Assembly: GCF_025144145.1 (NCBI RefSeq) | Contig: NZ_CP083546.1 | Span: forward strand, 1,256,501-1,320,500 | Length of the DNA: 64,000 nt | Origin: Leisingera sp. M658 | Lineage (GTDB): Bacteria > Pseudomonadota > Alphaproteobacteria > Rhodobacterales > Rhodobacteraceae | Direction: 5' to 3' | Part shown: positions 1 to 8,333 of the stretch, one piece after another | Layout of the letters: every line of letters begins with the position of its first letter | Numbering within the stretch: the first letter of the stretch is position 1 | Made by a program: the position numbers and the translations under genes | The notes under the pieces: model-generated | The model's input: only the letters and a program-made list of their open reading frames with translations | Database searches by the model: none | What the model was told of the DNA's origin: nothing

Positions 1-468
1 AGCTAAGGCTGTCCCTTTTCGAGGGCGCGCGGGCGAAAGCGGTTGGCGCAGCCTATTGCGTGCCCGCACCTCAGTGTTCTGCGGTGACAACGCTACATTT
101 CTAAACAAAGCAACACGGGGCCACGGCCCCGTTTTTCGTATCCACGACCCCCAAGAGCCCCGCCCAGCCGAAAGGCCGGGCAACGCCCGACCCTCCCGTC
201 AAACCACAGGTTTGCCTCTGGCAAAACGGGGAGGGCGCTTCGCACCCACCCAGGGCCGGGCGCTGCCCTCCGCGTTCAGATCGAATCTTACCGAATTCGG
301 GTATTCGGCCGGCCAGTACTGACTGCACCAGCTTGACCGCCCCGGCCAAAACCCGCCCAGCCCCATGCGCCAACCTCCGCCGGTTCCACCCTCTCATCAC
401 CCCCGCGGCTGAAAGTCCGCCGCAATACTGCTATCCTCCCATCAGCCAAACTTTCGGAGGATGGCCCC
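1..468. other. non-coding left edge of the window
   Basis: No convincing protein gene lies here. The first six bases (AGC TAA) could be the end of a gene to the left, but nothing identifies it. An intrinsic terminator lies at 115-136. A compound inverted repeat lies at 191-235: arms CCCTCCCGT and ACGGGGAGGG enclose a perfect small hairpin, CAAACC-aca-GGTTTG (200-214). A clear Shine-Dalgarno (GGAGG, 456-460) belongs to the gene at 469. Confidence 0.6.
115..136 (+). terminator. intrinsic terminator
   Basis: A perfect 7-bp stem (ACGGGGC/GCCCCGT) with loop CACG is followed by five T. It would end a rightward transcript that enters from the left edge; that gene or RNA cannot be identified from the bases present. 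Confidence 0.75.
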
Positions 469-726
469 ATGACCACCAAAACAGTGAAACTCACCACCCT
501 GGCCGCGGCGCTGTGCCTGTTGGCGGCGCCGGCGTTTTCCGGCCAGTGCCCGGCGGATATCGCCAAGATCGACGCGGCGATTGCGGCGGGAACCGCCCTC
601 AGCGAGGATGACCTGGCCGATGTTCAGGACATGCGCGACGAGGGGCAAAGCCTGCATGACGGCGGCGATCATGCGGCCTCGGTCGCCATTCTGGCCGAAG
701 CCAAGGCGCTGCTGGGGATCGAATAG
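469..726 (+). CDS. small exported hypothetical protein
   Basis: An 85-residue protein of unknown function. The N-terminus has a basic start, a hydrophobic core (residues 8-20, LTTLAAALCLLAA) and a PAFSG cleavage-like site, so it is probably secreted to the periplasm. The mature part is about 60 residues, mostly helical and acidic, with one Cys shortly after the predicted cleavage site. GGAGG at 456-460 sits 8 bases before the ATG and supports this start. It faces a convergent entericidin-like gene and shares the terminator hairpin between them. I do not recognise a family. Confidence 0.75.
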   Translation: MTTKTVKLTTLAAALCLLAAPAFSGQCPADIAKIDAAIAAGTALSEDDLADVQDMRDEGQSLHDGGDHAASVAILAEAKALLGIE

Positions 727-735
727 CCCTGCAAT

Positions 736-762
736 AAAAAACGCCCGGCCTGGGGCCGGGCG
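736..762 (-). terminator. terminator of the entericidin-like gene
   Basis: A 9-bp perfect stem (CGCCCGGCC/GGCCGGGCG, loop TGG) is flanked on the left by six A, which reads as a T-run on the minus strand. It may also slow transcripts coming from the plus-strand gene at 469. Confidence 0.8.
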
Positions 763-785
763 GTCCTGTCTCAAATCCGACGGGC

Positions 786-923
786 TTACAGCGCGTCTTG
801 CACATCCTGCGCGGCGCCGCTGATCGCCTGGCCGGCTTTGGAGATGTCGCGTCCCGCGCCCTTGGTGGTCTCGCAGGCGGCCAGCCCCAGCAGCATCAGC
901 ACACACGCAAAAATCCTGATCAT
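786..923 (-). CDS. entericidin-like small lipoprotein
   Basis: A 45-residue lipoprotein of the entericidin EcnA/EcnB type. The N-terminus is a short lipoprotein signal peptide ending in the lipobox LAAC (Cys17), followed by ETTKGAGRDISKAG and a helical tail, which is the usual entericidin pattern. In other bacteria these peptides are small membrane lipoproteins linked to stress-induced lysis; the role here is not known. AAGGAG lies about 9 bases upstream of the ATG on the minus strand, which fixes the start. The gene is monocistronic and ends in the hairpin at 736-762. Confidence 0.85.
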   Translation of the reverse strand: MIRIFACVLMLLGLAACETTKGAGRDISKAGQAISGAAQDVQDAL

Positions 924-1085
924 CGTCTAAGGCTCCTTATCTCTGCCCGGTTCTTTGCGTGGATATCTAGCAAGCCGCCCCGGCGCAGGCCAGCGGTATT
1001 GCCGGGGGCAGGTCGGTGCCTGCAACGCAGTTTACCAAAAATTGCAACTTATAAGGTAGTGCAATCCCCGAAAATCGCGAGTAGC

Positions 1086-1099
1086 TTGACCTGGATCAA
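1086..1099 (+). promoter_or_regulatory. FNR/FnrL-type box
   Basis: TTGACCTGGATCAA fits the FNR/CRP-superfamily consensus TTGAY-N4-ATCAA. Its centre is 65 bases before the ATG at 1158. A class II arrangement (centre at -41.5) would start transcription near 1134, leaving a 24-base leader that still contains the Shine-Dalgarno. GTTATG at 1125-1130 could be the -10 element. Confidence 0.7.
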
Positions 1100-1157
1100 G
1101 GCTGTAGCTTTGACCCCGCGGCAAGTTATGCGAAATTTGAGCTGGAGGGCATGTACT

Positions 1158-1466
1158 ATGGACTTTTCCACCAGAAAACAAACGCTTGAGGTGCGCCGGA
1201 TGCAGCTGGCAGGCACCCTGGCAAATGCCGGTCTTGCACCGGACGCGATGCAGATGGGGTCTGCCCGGCAAGCCGGGGCAGGCCATGCCGGCTCTATCGC
1301 GTTCCCCGCCAAGGCCGGCCTGGAAGAGCTGCGCCGCATCGATGCCGCTTTGGCCCGCCTGCGCGAAGGGTCTTACGGCTATTGCCGGATTTGCGGTGAC
1401 AATATTGCCGATGACTGGCTGGACCTGCGCCCGGCCTCGCCCTTTTGCAAAAGCTGCGCGCTCTGA
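1158..1466 (+). CDS. DksA/TraR-type C4 zinc-finger protein
   Basis: A 102-residue protein ending in a DksA/TraR zinc finger: Cys-x2-Cys (CRIC) and, 17 residues later, Cys-x2-Cys (CKSC). The N-terminal half is helical and short. Proteins of this family bind in the secondary channel of RNA polymerase and modulate initiation, or have unknown roles when short, as here. The start at 1158 is chosen because GGAGGG lies 8 bases upstream; an open frame extends further left but has no ribosome site. An FNR-type box at 1086-1099 suggests oxygen- or nitric-oxide-responsive expression. Confidence 0.85.
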   Translation: MDFSTRKQTLEVRRMQLAGTLANAGLAPDAMQMGSARQAGAGHAGSIAFPAKAGLEELRRIDAALARLREGSYGYCRICGDNIADDWLDLRPASPFCKSCAL

Positions 1467-1702
1467 CAGCCCGTGCGCGGCTGAACCATGGGGGCGGCTG
1501 CTGTGCGGCAATCCATAGACAGATCCGGGATCTGCATCAGCCAGGGGGCAGCCGCCCCGCTGGCTGAAACCGGTTCTGAACCGCAGCCGTTGTCCTGCTG
1601 CAGCGCTGCACTACTTTAGGGCTTGGCGCAAAAGGCCCCGTTGCCGTGCCGGCCGGGATATGTCACAACCTGCCTGACCGACTGAACAAATGAGTTTAGC
1701 AG

Positions 1703-2356
1703 ATGCCAGATTTCACTGAGCGCCGCCGCATGATGGTGGACACCCAGATCCGTCCGTCGGATGTCACCAAATACCCGATCATCGAGGCGATGCTAGAAGT
1801 CCCGCGGGAACAGTTTGTCCCGGACTCGCAGCGCGAGGCGGCTTATGCGGATCAGAACGTGAAACTGGGCGGCACCCGGGTGCTGATGGAACCGCGCACC
1901 CTGGCCAAGATGCTGGATGCGGTGGATCTGCAGAACGACGAACTGGTGCTCGATGTGGCCTGCGGGCTGGGCTACTCCACTGCTGTGGCAGCCCGTGTGG
2001 CGCAGATGGTGATCGGCGTCGAAGAAGACGCGGACATGGCCGCTGACGCGCAGGAGCTTTTGTCGGAAACCGGCGCGGACAATGCGATCGTGCATACCGG
2101 CCCGCTGGCCGGGGGCGCGGCAGAGCACGGCCCCTATGACGTGATCCTGGTTGAGGGCGGCGCCGAGGAGCTGCCTGCGGGTTTGCTGGACCAGCTTAAG
2201 GACGGCGGCCGGATCGCGGCTCTGATGATGACCGGCGCGCTTGGCGAGGTGAAGATCGGCTACAAAAGCGGCGCCCGGATTTCCTGGCGGTTTGCCTTCA
2301 ATGCCAGCGCCCCGGTGCTTCCGGGGTTTGCGGCGGCGCGTGAATTCGCGCTCTGA
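1703..2356 (+). CDS. protein-L-isoaspartate O-methyltransferase family protein
   Basis: A 217-residue Rossmann methyltransferase of the Pcm (PIMT) family. Motif I, LDVACGLGYS, is at about residues 83-92, followed by an acidic strand end (GVEED) that would hold the SAM ribose. The family repairs isoaspartyl residues in aged proteins, but this branch found next to tolC in alphaproteobacteria is diverged and its substrate is uncertain. There is no clear Shine-Dalgarno. It is followed after 136 bases by tolC on the same strand, an arrangement common in Rhodobacteraceae. Confidence 0.85.
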   Translation: MPDFTERRRMMVDTQIRPSDVTKYPIIEAMLEVPREQFVPDSQREAAYADQNVKLGGTRVLMEPRTLAKMLDAVDLQNDELVLDVACGLGYSTAVAARVAQMVIGVEEDADMAADAQELLSETGADNAIVHTGPLAGGAAEHGPYDVILVEGGAEELPAGLLDQLKDGGRIAALMMTGALGEVKIGYKSGARISWRFAFNASAPVLPGFAAAREFAL

Positions 2357-2492
2357 CCCGCAGGGCGCGGCATTGCGTCCCAAGGGCCGCTGCCGTTAGA
2401 CTGAACAAGAGGCCGGGCGCCGTGCAAAGGAGCGCCCGGAGTGCAGATAAAAACCACCGCGGCTGGCGGCGCGGCAAAAGATAAGGCAACCG

Positions 2493-3917
2493 ATGCGAAT
2501 GAAATTTCCGGCGAGTGTGTTTAAGGCTTTTGTATTTGCCGGCGGCGTGACAGCCACGGCGCTGCTGCCGCTGAAGGCCGCGGCGGACAACCTGTCCGAC
2601 GCGATGATTGGCGCCTATAAGACCAGCGGCCTGCTGGAACAGAACCGGGCGCTGCTGCGGGCTGCGGATGAGGACGTGGCCATTGCCGTGTCCCGGCTGC
2701 GCCCGCTGATCCAATGGACACTCACCGCCAGCCATACCTATTCCCGCAGCGTCAACCAGTTCGGCAACTTCAACGAGTTCACCAACAACGATCTCGGCAC
2801 CCAGATCCAGCTGACCCAGCTTCTGTATGACGGCGGCGAAACACGGTTGCGCAAACAGGCAGCCCAGGAACTGGTGCTCGCTACGCGCCAGCAGCTGCTG
2901 AGTGTTGAGCAATCGGTGCTGATATCTGCCGTTCAGGCCTATGTGGGGGTCCTGCAGGGGCAGGAAAATGTCGCCCTGCGCCGCAACAACCTGCGTCTGC
3001 TGCTGGAAGAGCTGAAGGCGGCGCAAGACAGGTTTGAAGTGGGCGAAGTGACCCGCACCGACGTCGCCTTGGCTGAAAGCCAGGTGGCCGCGGCCCGCGC
3101 CAACCTGACGGGTGCCGAGGGAAACCTGCTGACGGCCCGCGCCACCTATCTGCAAATTGTCGGCCACGCGCCGGGCGCGATTGCCGGCCAGCCCCGGCTG
3201 CCGTCGCGGGCTGTGTCCATCGAACGGGCGCAGTCCATTGCGGGGCGCAACCAGCCGGACCTGCTGGCACAGCAGCATTCGGTCAAATCCGCCGACATTC
3301 TGGTCCGGGCCGCAACGAAAGCCTTGGGTCCAAGCGTCAGCTTCAGGGCCACTGCGGGCCTTAGCGAAGACTTGAATGACAGCACCGGCACCGACTCGGA
3401 TGCTTCGGCTTCGGTGACGCTGACACAAGATCTCTATGCCGGCGGCCGCAACGCGGCGACCCGGCGGCGAGCCATTGCGGGGGCCGACGCTGAACGCGGT
3501 GCCCTGATCAATACCCAGCGCGCGGTGCGCCAGAATGTCAGCTCGGCGTTTTTCAATGTGGAAACGGCGCGGGCGACCCTGGTGTCCTCAAATGAACGGG
3601 TGCGCGCGTCCAAGGTTGCTTTTGACGGCATCCGCGAAGAGGCCACCCTTGGGGCACGGACGACGCTGGACGTGCTGCAGGCTGAGCAAGAATATCTCGA
3701 TGCTCAGACAGGCGAAGTGAATGCGCGCGCCGACCAGGCAATCGCGGCTTATCAGCTGTTGCAGGCGCAGGGGCTGCTCACCGCCGAGCATCTGGGGCTG
3801 GCTGTTGAGATTTACGACCCGACGCTCTACTACAATCTGGTCAAGGGCGCGCCTGCGCAATACAGCAAGCGCGGCAAGGATCTGGACCGGGTGCTCAAGG
3901 CCTTGGGACGTAACTGA
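2493..3917 (+). CDS. tolC: TolC family outer-membrane efflux protein
   Basis: A 474-residue outer-membrane channel of the TolC type, the exit duct for type I secretion and tripartite efflux pumps. A signal peptide covers about residues 1-32 (hydrophobic FKAFVFAGGVTATALLPL, ending AAADN). Two similar halves of the outer-membrane efflux domain follow; TQLLYDGGETRLR in the first and TQDLYAGGRNAATRR in the second mark the equivalent points. The length matches the family. No membrane fusion protein or exporter is adjacent, so it probably serves several inner-membrane partners. Confidence 0.93.
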   Translation: MRMKFPASVFKAFVFAGGVTATALLPLKAAADNLSDAMIGAYKTSGLLEQNRALLRAADEDVAIAVSRLRPLIQWTLTASHTYSRSVNQFGNFNEFTNNDLGTQIQLTQLLYDGGETRLRKQAAQELVLATRQQLLSVEQSVLISAVQAYVGVLQGQENVALRRNNLRLLLEELKAAQDRFEVGEVTRTDVALAESQVAAARANLTGAEGNLLTARATYLQIVGHAPGAIAGQPRLPSRAVSIERAQSIAGRNQPDLLAQQHSVKSADILVRAATKALGPSVSFRATAGLSEDLNDSTGTDSDASASVTLTQDLYAGGRNAATRRRAIAGADAERGALINTQRAVRQNVSSAFFNVETARATLVSSNERVRASKVAFDGIREEATLGARTTLDVLQAEQEYLDAQTGEVNARADQAIAAYQLLQAQGLLTAEHLGLAVEIYDPTLYYNLVKGAPAQYSKRGKDLDRVLKALGRN

Positions 3918-3992
3918 CAATTCATCCTATCGGTTGTGCGGTGACGGGAAGGCCGCTACACTCTGTTTCAAGAGGCAAGAGTGGTTTATAAA

Positions 3993-5144
3993 ATGTCCGA
4001 CCCAGTTACCCATGCTGAGATCGAAGATGTATTGTCCTCAATCCGCCGCTTGGTGAGTGATGACAGCCGCAGCGGGCCTGCGGCCCCGGAACCTGCAGCC
4101 CGGCTGGTCCTGACGCCCGCGCTGCGGGTGCAGGAGGACGGTCCTGACTGCCCCCCGGTAACTGATCCGGCAACGGCAGAACCTAAGGCTGTTGTGTCCG
4201 GGGACCCGGAGCAGGTCGGGGGCACCGCGCCGGATCTGGAAGCGGAAGCACCGATAGCCTTCCGGCACCGCAACAGCGTAGCTGAAATCGCATCGCCCTT
4301 GGATGACTGGCAGGCAGAAGCGGAGCAGGACACTGGTTTGCAGGCCGTCCAGCCTGAACCGGGCCAATTGGACACGGGATGCTTGGAGGCAGACCGCTTG
4401 GATGCGGATCACCTGAATTCAGACCCGGATGCAGGATCGGAACACCAGAAACCGCAAGACACGCCGGGTGCCGTGACAGATGCCCCCTGGGGGGACCCCA
4501 ATGCCACGCTGTTTGCCGCCGCCGCAGATGCGGAGCAGCCGGCGGACGCCACCGGCAATCTTGATGCCGAAACTCCAGCGGACAGTCAGGCCCCGGAAGA
4601 CAGTCAAGCCCTGCAAGACAGTCAAGTCATTGAAACTGCCGGGGCCCGTGCGGCGTCAGTTGTGCGCAAAATTGCCGAGCTTGAGGCCCGCAGTGCGCGC
4701 GGGCAGGCGCAGGAACCGCAGCAATGGGAGCCGGACAGCCAGACGGAGGCTCCGTTTGCCAGTACTGTCACCGACACCATCGAATGGCGTGACGAACCGC
4801 TTTCCGCCCGCCGTGCCGCACCGCAAGACGAGGACGGTGCATCCGCCGCTGCTGATACGCCCCGGGACGCGGGAGCGGAAGTTTTGCCGGGACCTGGCGT
4901 CAACGACGGCAGCGCGGTCGCGAAAGCAGAAACGCTGGCCGAAGCTGCTATGGCCGGGGCTGCGCTGGAAACTCTGGCCGAGGCTGGTGACGGCTATCTG
5001 GACGAGGACAGCCTGCGCGATCTGGTGGCCAGTATCGTGCGCGAGGAGCTGCAGGGTCCGCTGGGCGAACGCATCACCCGCAATGTGCGCAAACTGGTCC
5101 GCCGCGAAATCCACCGCGCGCTTGCCGCGCATGATCTGCTCTAA
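3993..5144 (+). CDS. PopZ-like polar organising protein (DUF2497)
   Basis: A 383-residue protein with the PopZ layout: a short N-terminal helix (IEDVLSSIRRLVSDD, residues 10-24), a very long acidic, Gln/Pro/Ala-rich segment with no predicted fold, and a conserved C-terminal helical region (LRDLVASIVREELQGPLGER and following, about the last 50 residues) that is DUF2497. In Caulobacter, PopZ forms a polar network that anchors the chromosome and kinases. The start may be ATG 3993, or GTG 3981, which has AGAGG 5 bases upstream. valS, which often follows this gene in relatives, is absent. Confidence 0.85.
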   Translation: MSDPVTHAEIEDVLSSIRRLVSDDSRSGPAAPEPAARLVLTPALRVQEDGPDCPPVTDPATAEPKAVVSGDPEQVGGTAPDLEAEAPIAFRHRNSVAEIASPLDDWQAEAEQDTGLQAVQPEPGQLDTGCLEADRLDADHLNSDPDAGSEHQKPQDTPGAVTDAPWGDPNATLFAAAADAEQPADATGNLDAETPADSQAPEDSQALQDSQVIETAGARAASVVRKIAELEARSARGQAQEPQQWEPDSQTEAPFASTVTDTIEWRDEPLSARRAAPQDEDGASAAADTPRDAGAEVLPGPGVNDGSAVAKAETLAEAAMAGAALETLAEAGDGYLDEDSLRDLVASIVREELQGPLGERITRNVRKLVRREIHRALAAHDLL

Positions 5145-5180
5145 ACCCGGCGGCGGCCCGCGGAAGGGATGAAGGTTTGA

Positions 5181-5205
5181 AAGGCGCGCTCTGCTGCGCC
5201 TTTTT
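5181..5205 (+). terminator. terminator after the PopZ-like gene
   Basis: Stem AAGGCGC/GCGCCTT with an 8-base loop is followed by TTTTT, 37 bases after the stop codon at 5144. Confidence 0.85.
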
Positions 5206-5276
5206 CATTGGCGGCTGTTGAGCAACCCTAGGGCAGCCCGCCCCGGGTGCCGCCCTGCACCTGATTAAGGGGATTG

Positions 5277-5356
5277 CTTCCGCCCGGCGTCTGGCTTTTG
5301 GCAAAGCCCTCCGCCCGTTGGGCCCGGCGCCGCGCCACGCGCGGCGCCGGGCCCAA
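5277..5356 (-). repeat. dispersed three-part hairpin element, copy D
   Basis: Read on the minus strand: a perfect 17-bp hairpin (plus-strand arms 5318-5334 and 5340-5356), the box CCCAACGG (5315-5322), a second hairpin GGCTTT-gcca-AAAGCC (5293-5308) and the box CGGGCGGAAG (5278-5287). CCCAAC to the second box is 36 bases. It matches copies A-C near 22.2, 46.2 and 49.0 kb in order and spacing, but not in the sequence of the hairpins. It lies 3' of cobQ and of the PopZ-like gene. Confidence 0.65.
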
Positions 5357-5428
5357 GACCGCAGACGGGTCTGGCCGTGGCCAGGGCTGGCTGCGGACGC
5401 GGGAGGGCTTGCCCTGCCCGCAGGAGTC

Positions 5429-6901
5429 TTAGAACGTCACCGGCCGGGACAGCTTCAGCAGCTGGTCCAGATCCATATGGCGTTCCAGATGGTCCGCCAG
5501 CGCATCCAGCGTCTCCTCGACACCGTCTTCATACCCCGTCTGGCTTTCATGCCCGAGCCCCGCCAGCACGCTGGCGCGGAAGGCATCCGAGGAAAACAGC
5601 CCGTGCAAATAGGACCCCTTCACCCGCCCGTCAGCCGAGGCTGCGCCTTCGGCCCGGCCATCAATGCTGAGCCAGGCCCTTGCGCAATCCGAGCCGGTTG
5701 TGCGGCCCATGTGGATCTCGTATCCGCTCACCGGAAGATTGCCGTCGCGGGTCACAGCCTCGGTCAGGGTGACACGCTTTTCGCCCGCCATCACCGTATG
5801 CACATCCAAGAGGCCCAGCCCCTCGACCTTGCCGGGGCGTCCGTCGACACCCTCGGGGTCGTCGATGGTCTTGCCCAGCATCTGATAGCCGCCGCACAAG
5901 CCCAGCACATGGCCGCCGCGGCGGTAATGCGCCTGGATGTCGATGTCCCAGCCCTGGCGGCGCAGATAGGCCAGATCGCCAATGGTCGACTTGCTGCCGG
6001 GCAGGATCACCAGATCCGCATCGCCGGGCAGGGCGCGGCCCGGCGGCACGATCTCCACCGTCACCTCCGGCTCCGCTGCCAGCGGGTCCAGATCGTCGAA
6101 ATTCGCCATCCGCTCCAGCTGCGGCACCACCACCTTGCAGGCGCCGCCCTGGCGCGAGGCGATGTCCATCATGTCTTCGGCCGGCAGTTTCCAGGCGTCC
6201 CAGAACCACGGCACCACTCCCAAGGACGGCCAGCCGGTGCGCGCGGCAATATCGTCACGGCCTGCATCAAACAGGCTGAGGTCGCCGCGGAACCGGTTCA
6301 CCATGAAGCCCACGACCCGCTCCAGGTCCTGCGGCTCCAGCACCGCTTGGGTGCCGACGATCTGCGCAATCACCCCGCCGCGGTGAATGTCGCCTGCAAT
6401 CACCACCGGCACCTCTGCAGCACAGGCAAAGCCCATATTGGCAATGTCATTCTTGCGCAGGTTGGTCTCGGCAGGCGATCCCGCGCCCTCGATCAGCACC
6501 AGATCGGCGTCCTTCGCCAGCCGACGGTAGCTCTCCAGGGCAGCTTCCAGCAGGCCCGATTTGTCGCGCATGAAGGACCCGGCCCCTTGGGTGCCGCGGC
6601 GCTTGCCCTGCACGATCACTTGCGCGCCGGTGTCGGTTTCCGGCTTCAGCAGCACCGGGTTCATGTCGGTATGGGGGCTGCGTTTGGCGGCGCGCGCCTG
6701 CAGTGCCTGCGCCCGGCCGATCTCGCCGCCCTCGGGCGTCACCGCGGCGTTGTTGGACATGTTCTGCGGCTTGAACGGTGCCACCTTCAGCCCGCGCCGC
6801 ACATAGGCGCGCGCCAGCCCCGCCACGATAAGCGACTTGCCGACATTGCTGCCGGTGCCCTGGATCATGATCGAACGCGCCCGTGTCATTTTCGCTGCCA
6901 T
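5429..6901 (-). CDS. cobQ: cobyric acid synthase
   Basis: A 490-residue glutamine-dependent amidotransferase that amidates adenosylcobyrinic a,c-diamide at four carboxylates in cobalamin synthesis. The N-terminal dethiobiotin-synthetase-like ATPase begins with the P-loop GTGSNVGKS (about residues 15-23). The C-terminal class I-like glutaminase carries the nucleophile in LGLCGGYQM and a His in SYLHGLF. ATG 6901 is next to GGGAG, while the in-frame ATG four codons later has better spacing, so the N-terminus is uncertain by four residues. No other cob genes are adjacent, and I found no cobalamin riboswitch upstream. Confidence 0.95.
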   Translation of the reverse strand: MAAKMTRARSIMIQGTGSNVGKSLIVAGLARAYVRRGLKVAPFKPQNMSNNAAVTPEGGEIGRAQALQARAAKRSPHTDMNPVLLKPETDTGAQVIVQGKRRGTQGAGSFMRDKSGLLEAALESYRRLAKDADLVLIEGAGSPAETNLRKNDIANMGFACAAEVPVVIAGDIHRGGVIAQIVGTQAVLEPQDLERVVGFMVNRFRGDLSLFDAGRDDIAARTGWPSLGVVPWFWDAWKLPAEDMMDIASRQGGACKVVVPQLERMANFDDLDPLAAEPEVTVEIVPPGRALPGDADLVILPGSKSTIGDLAYLRRQGWDIDIQAHYRRGGHVLGLCGGYQMLGKTIDDPEGVDGRPGKVEGLGLLDVHTVMAGEKRVTLTEAVTRDGNLPVSGYEIHMGRTTGSDCARAWLSIDGRAEGAASADGRVKGSYLHGLFSSDAFRASVLAGLGHESQTGYEDGVEETLDALADHLERHMDLDQLLKLSRPVTF

Positions 6902-7035
6902 CTCCCTGCTTGCGCCCCTGTGTCAGGGGTCTGCATAACAGCTTAGGCAGCGCCGTCTATGGGCGCTGTGCCGCAAGCGTCCCGCGGCAGCTGCCACGCG
7001 ACAGGTTGACCCTGCGGAAACCTTGGTGCGCAAAA

Positions 7036-7066
7036 GAAAAACGCGCCCCCAAAGGGCGCGCTTTTC
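7036..7066 (-). terminator. terminator of the gene at 7089-7406
   Basis: On the minus strand, GCGCGCCC-TTTG-GGGCGCG is followed by GTTTTTCTTTT, 23 bases after the stop codon. Confidence 0.85.
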
Positions 7067-7088
7067 GGCAATGCGGGGCAGAGGCCTT

Positions 7089-7406
7089 TTAGGCGGCTTC
7101 TGCCTGCGCAGCGTTGCGGCGTTCGCTTTCTTCACGCGATAGTGCAACCGAGGTCCGCACACCGCGGCCCACGAAGTCCATCAGGCCTTCCACAACCCGT
7201 TCGTTCGGGTCGATACCGGCGCAGGACAGCACTTCGCGGCCATCGCGCGAGCGTGCCCAGCGGGCGATCTGTTCCGGACCATTGCCGTATTTCTTGTCGT
7301 CGGCGATGGCATCATCCAGTGCGGCCAGGACAACGGCTGCAAACAGTTTGCGGGCGCGGTTGCCTTGCTCGTTATTATAAGCGGTGCCGTCTACGAAATC
7401 TCGCAT
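7089..7406 (-). CDS. conserved Rhodobacteraceae protein of unknown function
   Basis: A 105-residue soluble, mostly helical protein (MRDFVDGTAYNNEQGNRARK at the start). It has no signal peptide, membrane segment or metal motif. I recall very similar small proteins throughout Rhodobacteraceae, tentatively the DUF6280 family, without known function. The gene is divergent from efp, sharing a 219-base intergenic region, and has its own strong terminator. Confidence 0.75.
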   Translation of the reverse strand: MRDFVDGTAYNNEQGNRARKLFAAVVLAALDDAIADDKKYGNGPEQIARWARSRDGREVLSCAGIDPNERVVEGLMDFVGRGVRTSVALSREESERRNAAQAEAA

Positions 7407-7625
7407 CTCGTATCCCTTGTTGTTCTTGCTATTGCAATTTTCGGCGTAGCGCTGCTTATGGCGGAATTGTGACGATTCGGATAGAGCGCAGATGCATAGC
7501 TTTCATGCAAATTGCGCATACCTTATTCACACAGTCTCCATACCATATCCTTGTCTTGCCAGCGATCAGCCTGCCAGATATAGGGTCTTGCAAGTTTTCA
7601 ACAACCATCCGAAAGGCATTTTCCC

Positions 7626-8189
7626 ATGCCCAAGATCAACGGTAACGAAATCCGTCCCGGAAACGTCCTGGAACATAATGGCGGTTTGTGGGCAGCGGTG
7701 AAGGTCGATCACGTCAAGCCCGGCAAGGGCGGCGCCTTTGCCCAGGTCGAAATGCGCAACCTGCGCAACGGCTCCAAGCTGAACGAGCGCTTCCGCTCGG
7801 CGGACAAGGTCGAGAAAGTCCGTCTGGAACAGAAGGACCAGCAGTTCCTTTATGAAAGCGACGGCATGCTGGTGTTCATGGACACCGAAACTTATGAGCA
7901 GATCGAACTGCCGGCAGAGCTCTTGGGCGACCGCCGCCCGTTCCTGCAGGACGGCATGACCATTGTGGTGGAGTTCCACGAAGCCGAAGCGCTGAACGCC
8001 ACCGTGCCGCAGAAAGTGACCTGCCAGATCGTCGAGACCGAGCCGGTTGTCAAAGGCCAGACCGCGGCGAACTCCTTCAAGCCGGCGATCCTGGACAATG
8101 GCGTCAAGGTCATGGTGCCGCCCTTTGTCGGCCAGGACGAGATGATCGTGGTCAACACCGAGACCATGGAATACTCCGAACGCGCCTGA
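7626..8189 (+). CDS. efp: translation elongation factor P
   Basis: A 187-residue elongation factor that relieves ribosome stalling at polyproline stretches. The N-terminal KOW-like domain carries the loop [10 protein letters not shown], whose Lys (about residue 34) is the usual modification site. Two OB-fold domains follow, and the length is typical. AAAGG about 9 bases before the ATG supports the start. No epmA or epmB modification genes are nearby, so the type of modification cannot be judged here. Confidence 0.97.
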   Translation: MPKINGNEIRPGNVLEHNGGLWAAVKVDHVKPGKGGAFAQVEMRNLRNGSKLNERFRSADKVEKVRLEQKDQQFLYESDGMLVFMDTETYEQIELPAELLGDRRPFLQDGMTIVVEFHEAEALNATVPQKVTCQIVETEPVVKGQTAANSFKPAILDNGVKVMVPPFVGQDEMIVVNTETMEYSERA

Positions 8190-8216
8190 TCCAGGCCGCG
8201 TCCCGGAAAAGCGAAG

Positions 8217-8243
8217 GCTGCCCTCCCTCGGGGGCGGCTTTTT
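8217..8243 (+). terminator. efp terminator
   Basis: Stem GCTGCCC/GGGCGGC (one T-G wobble) is followed by TTTTT, 28 bases after the efp stop. Confidence 0.8.
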
Positions 8244-8261
8244 CAGGTCTTCGGGCGGATC

Positions 8262-8308
8262 CCAAGACTTTTGCAAAAGTCTTGGCAAAAGTTTTCGAAA
8301 ACTTTTGC
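8262..8308. repeat. double-palindrome element, copy 1
   Basis: Two perfect 24-base palindromes share one base. The first is CCAAGACTTTTG plus its complement (8262-8285), the second GCAAAAGTTTTC plus its complement (8285-8308). A second copy lies at 42827-42873 with the same stems but different loops. It sits between efp and a convergent gene. Confidence 0.85.
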
Positions 8309-8333
8309 GCCGCCAGTCGGTGGGACGGGTGGA

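Noticed and set aside
1-6. AGC TAA as the end of an upstream gene
   Set aside because: Two codons cannot identify a protein; noted only as a possibility.
5318-6946. A 542-codon plus-strand frame opposite cobQ
   Set aside because: Antisense shadow of a clear cobQ; composition and His/Gln/Arg richness are typical of reverse-frame reading in GC-rich DNA.
6902-7088. Possible cobalamin riboswitch upstream of cobQ
   Set aside because: The stretch was read on the minus strand for the B12-box and core helices; none is present, only the terminator of the preceding gene.
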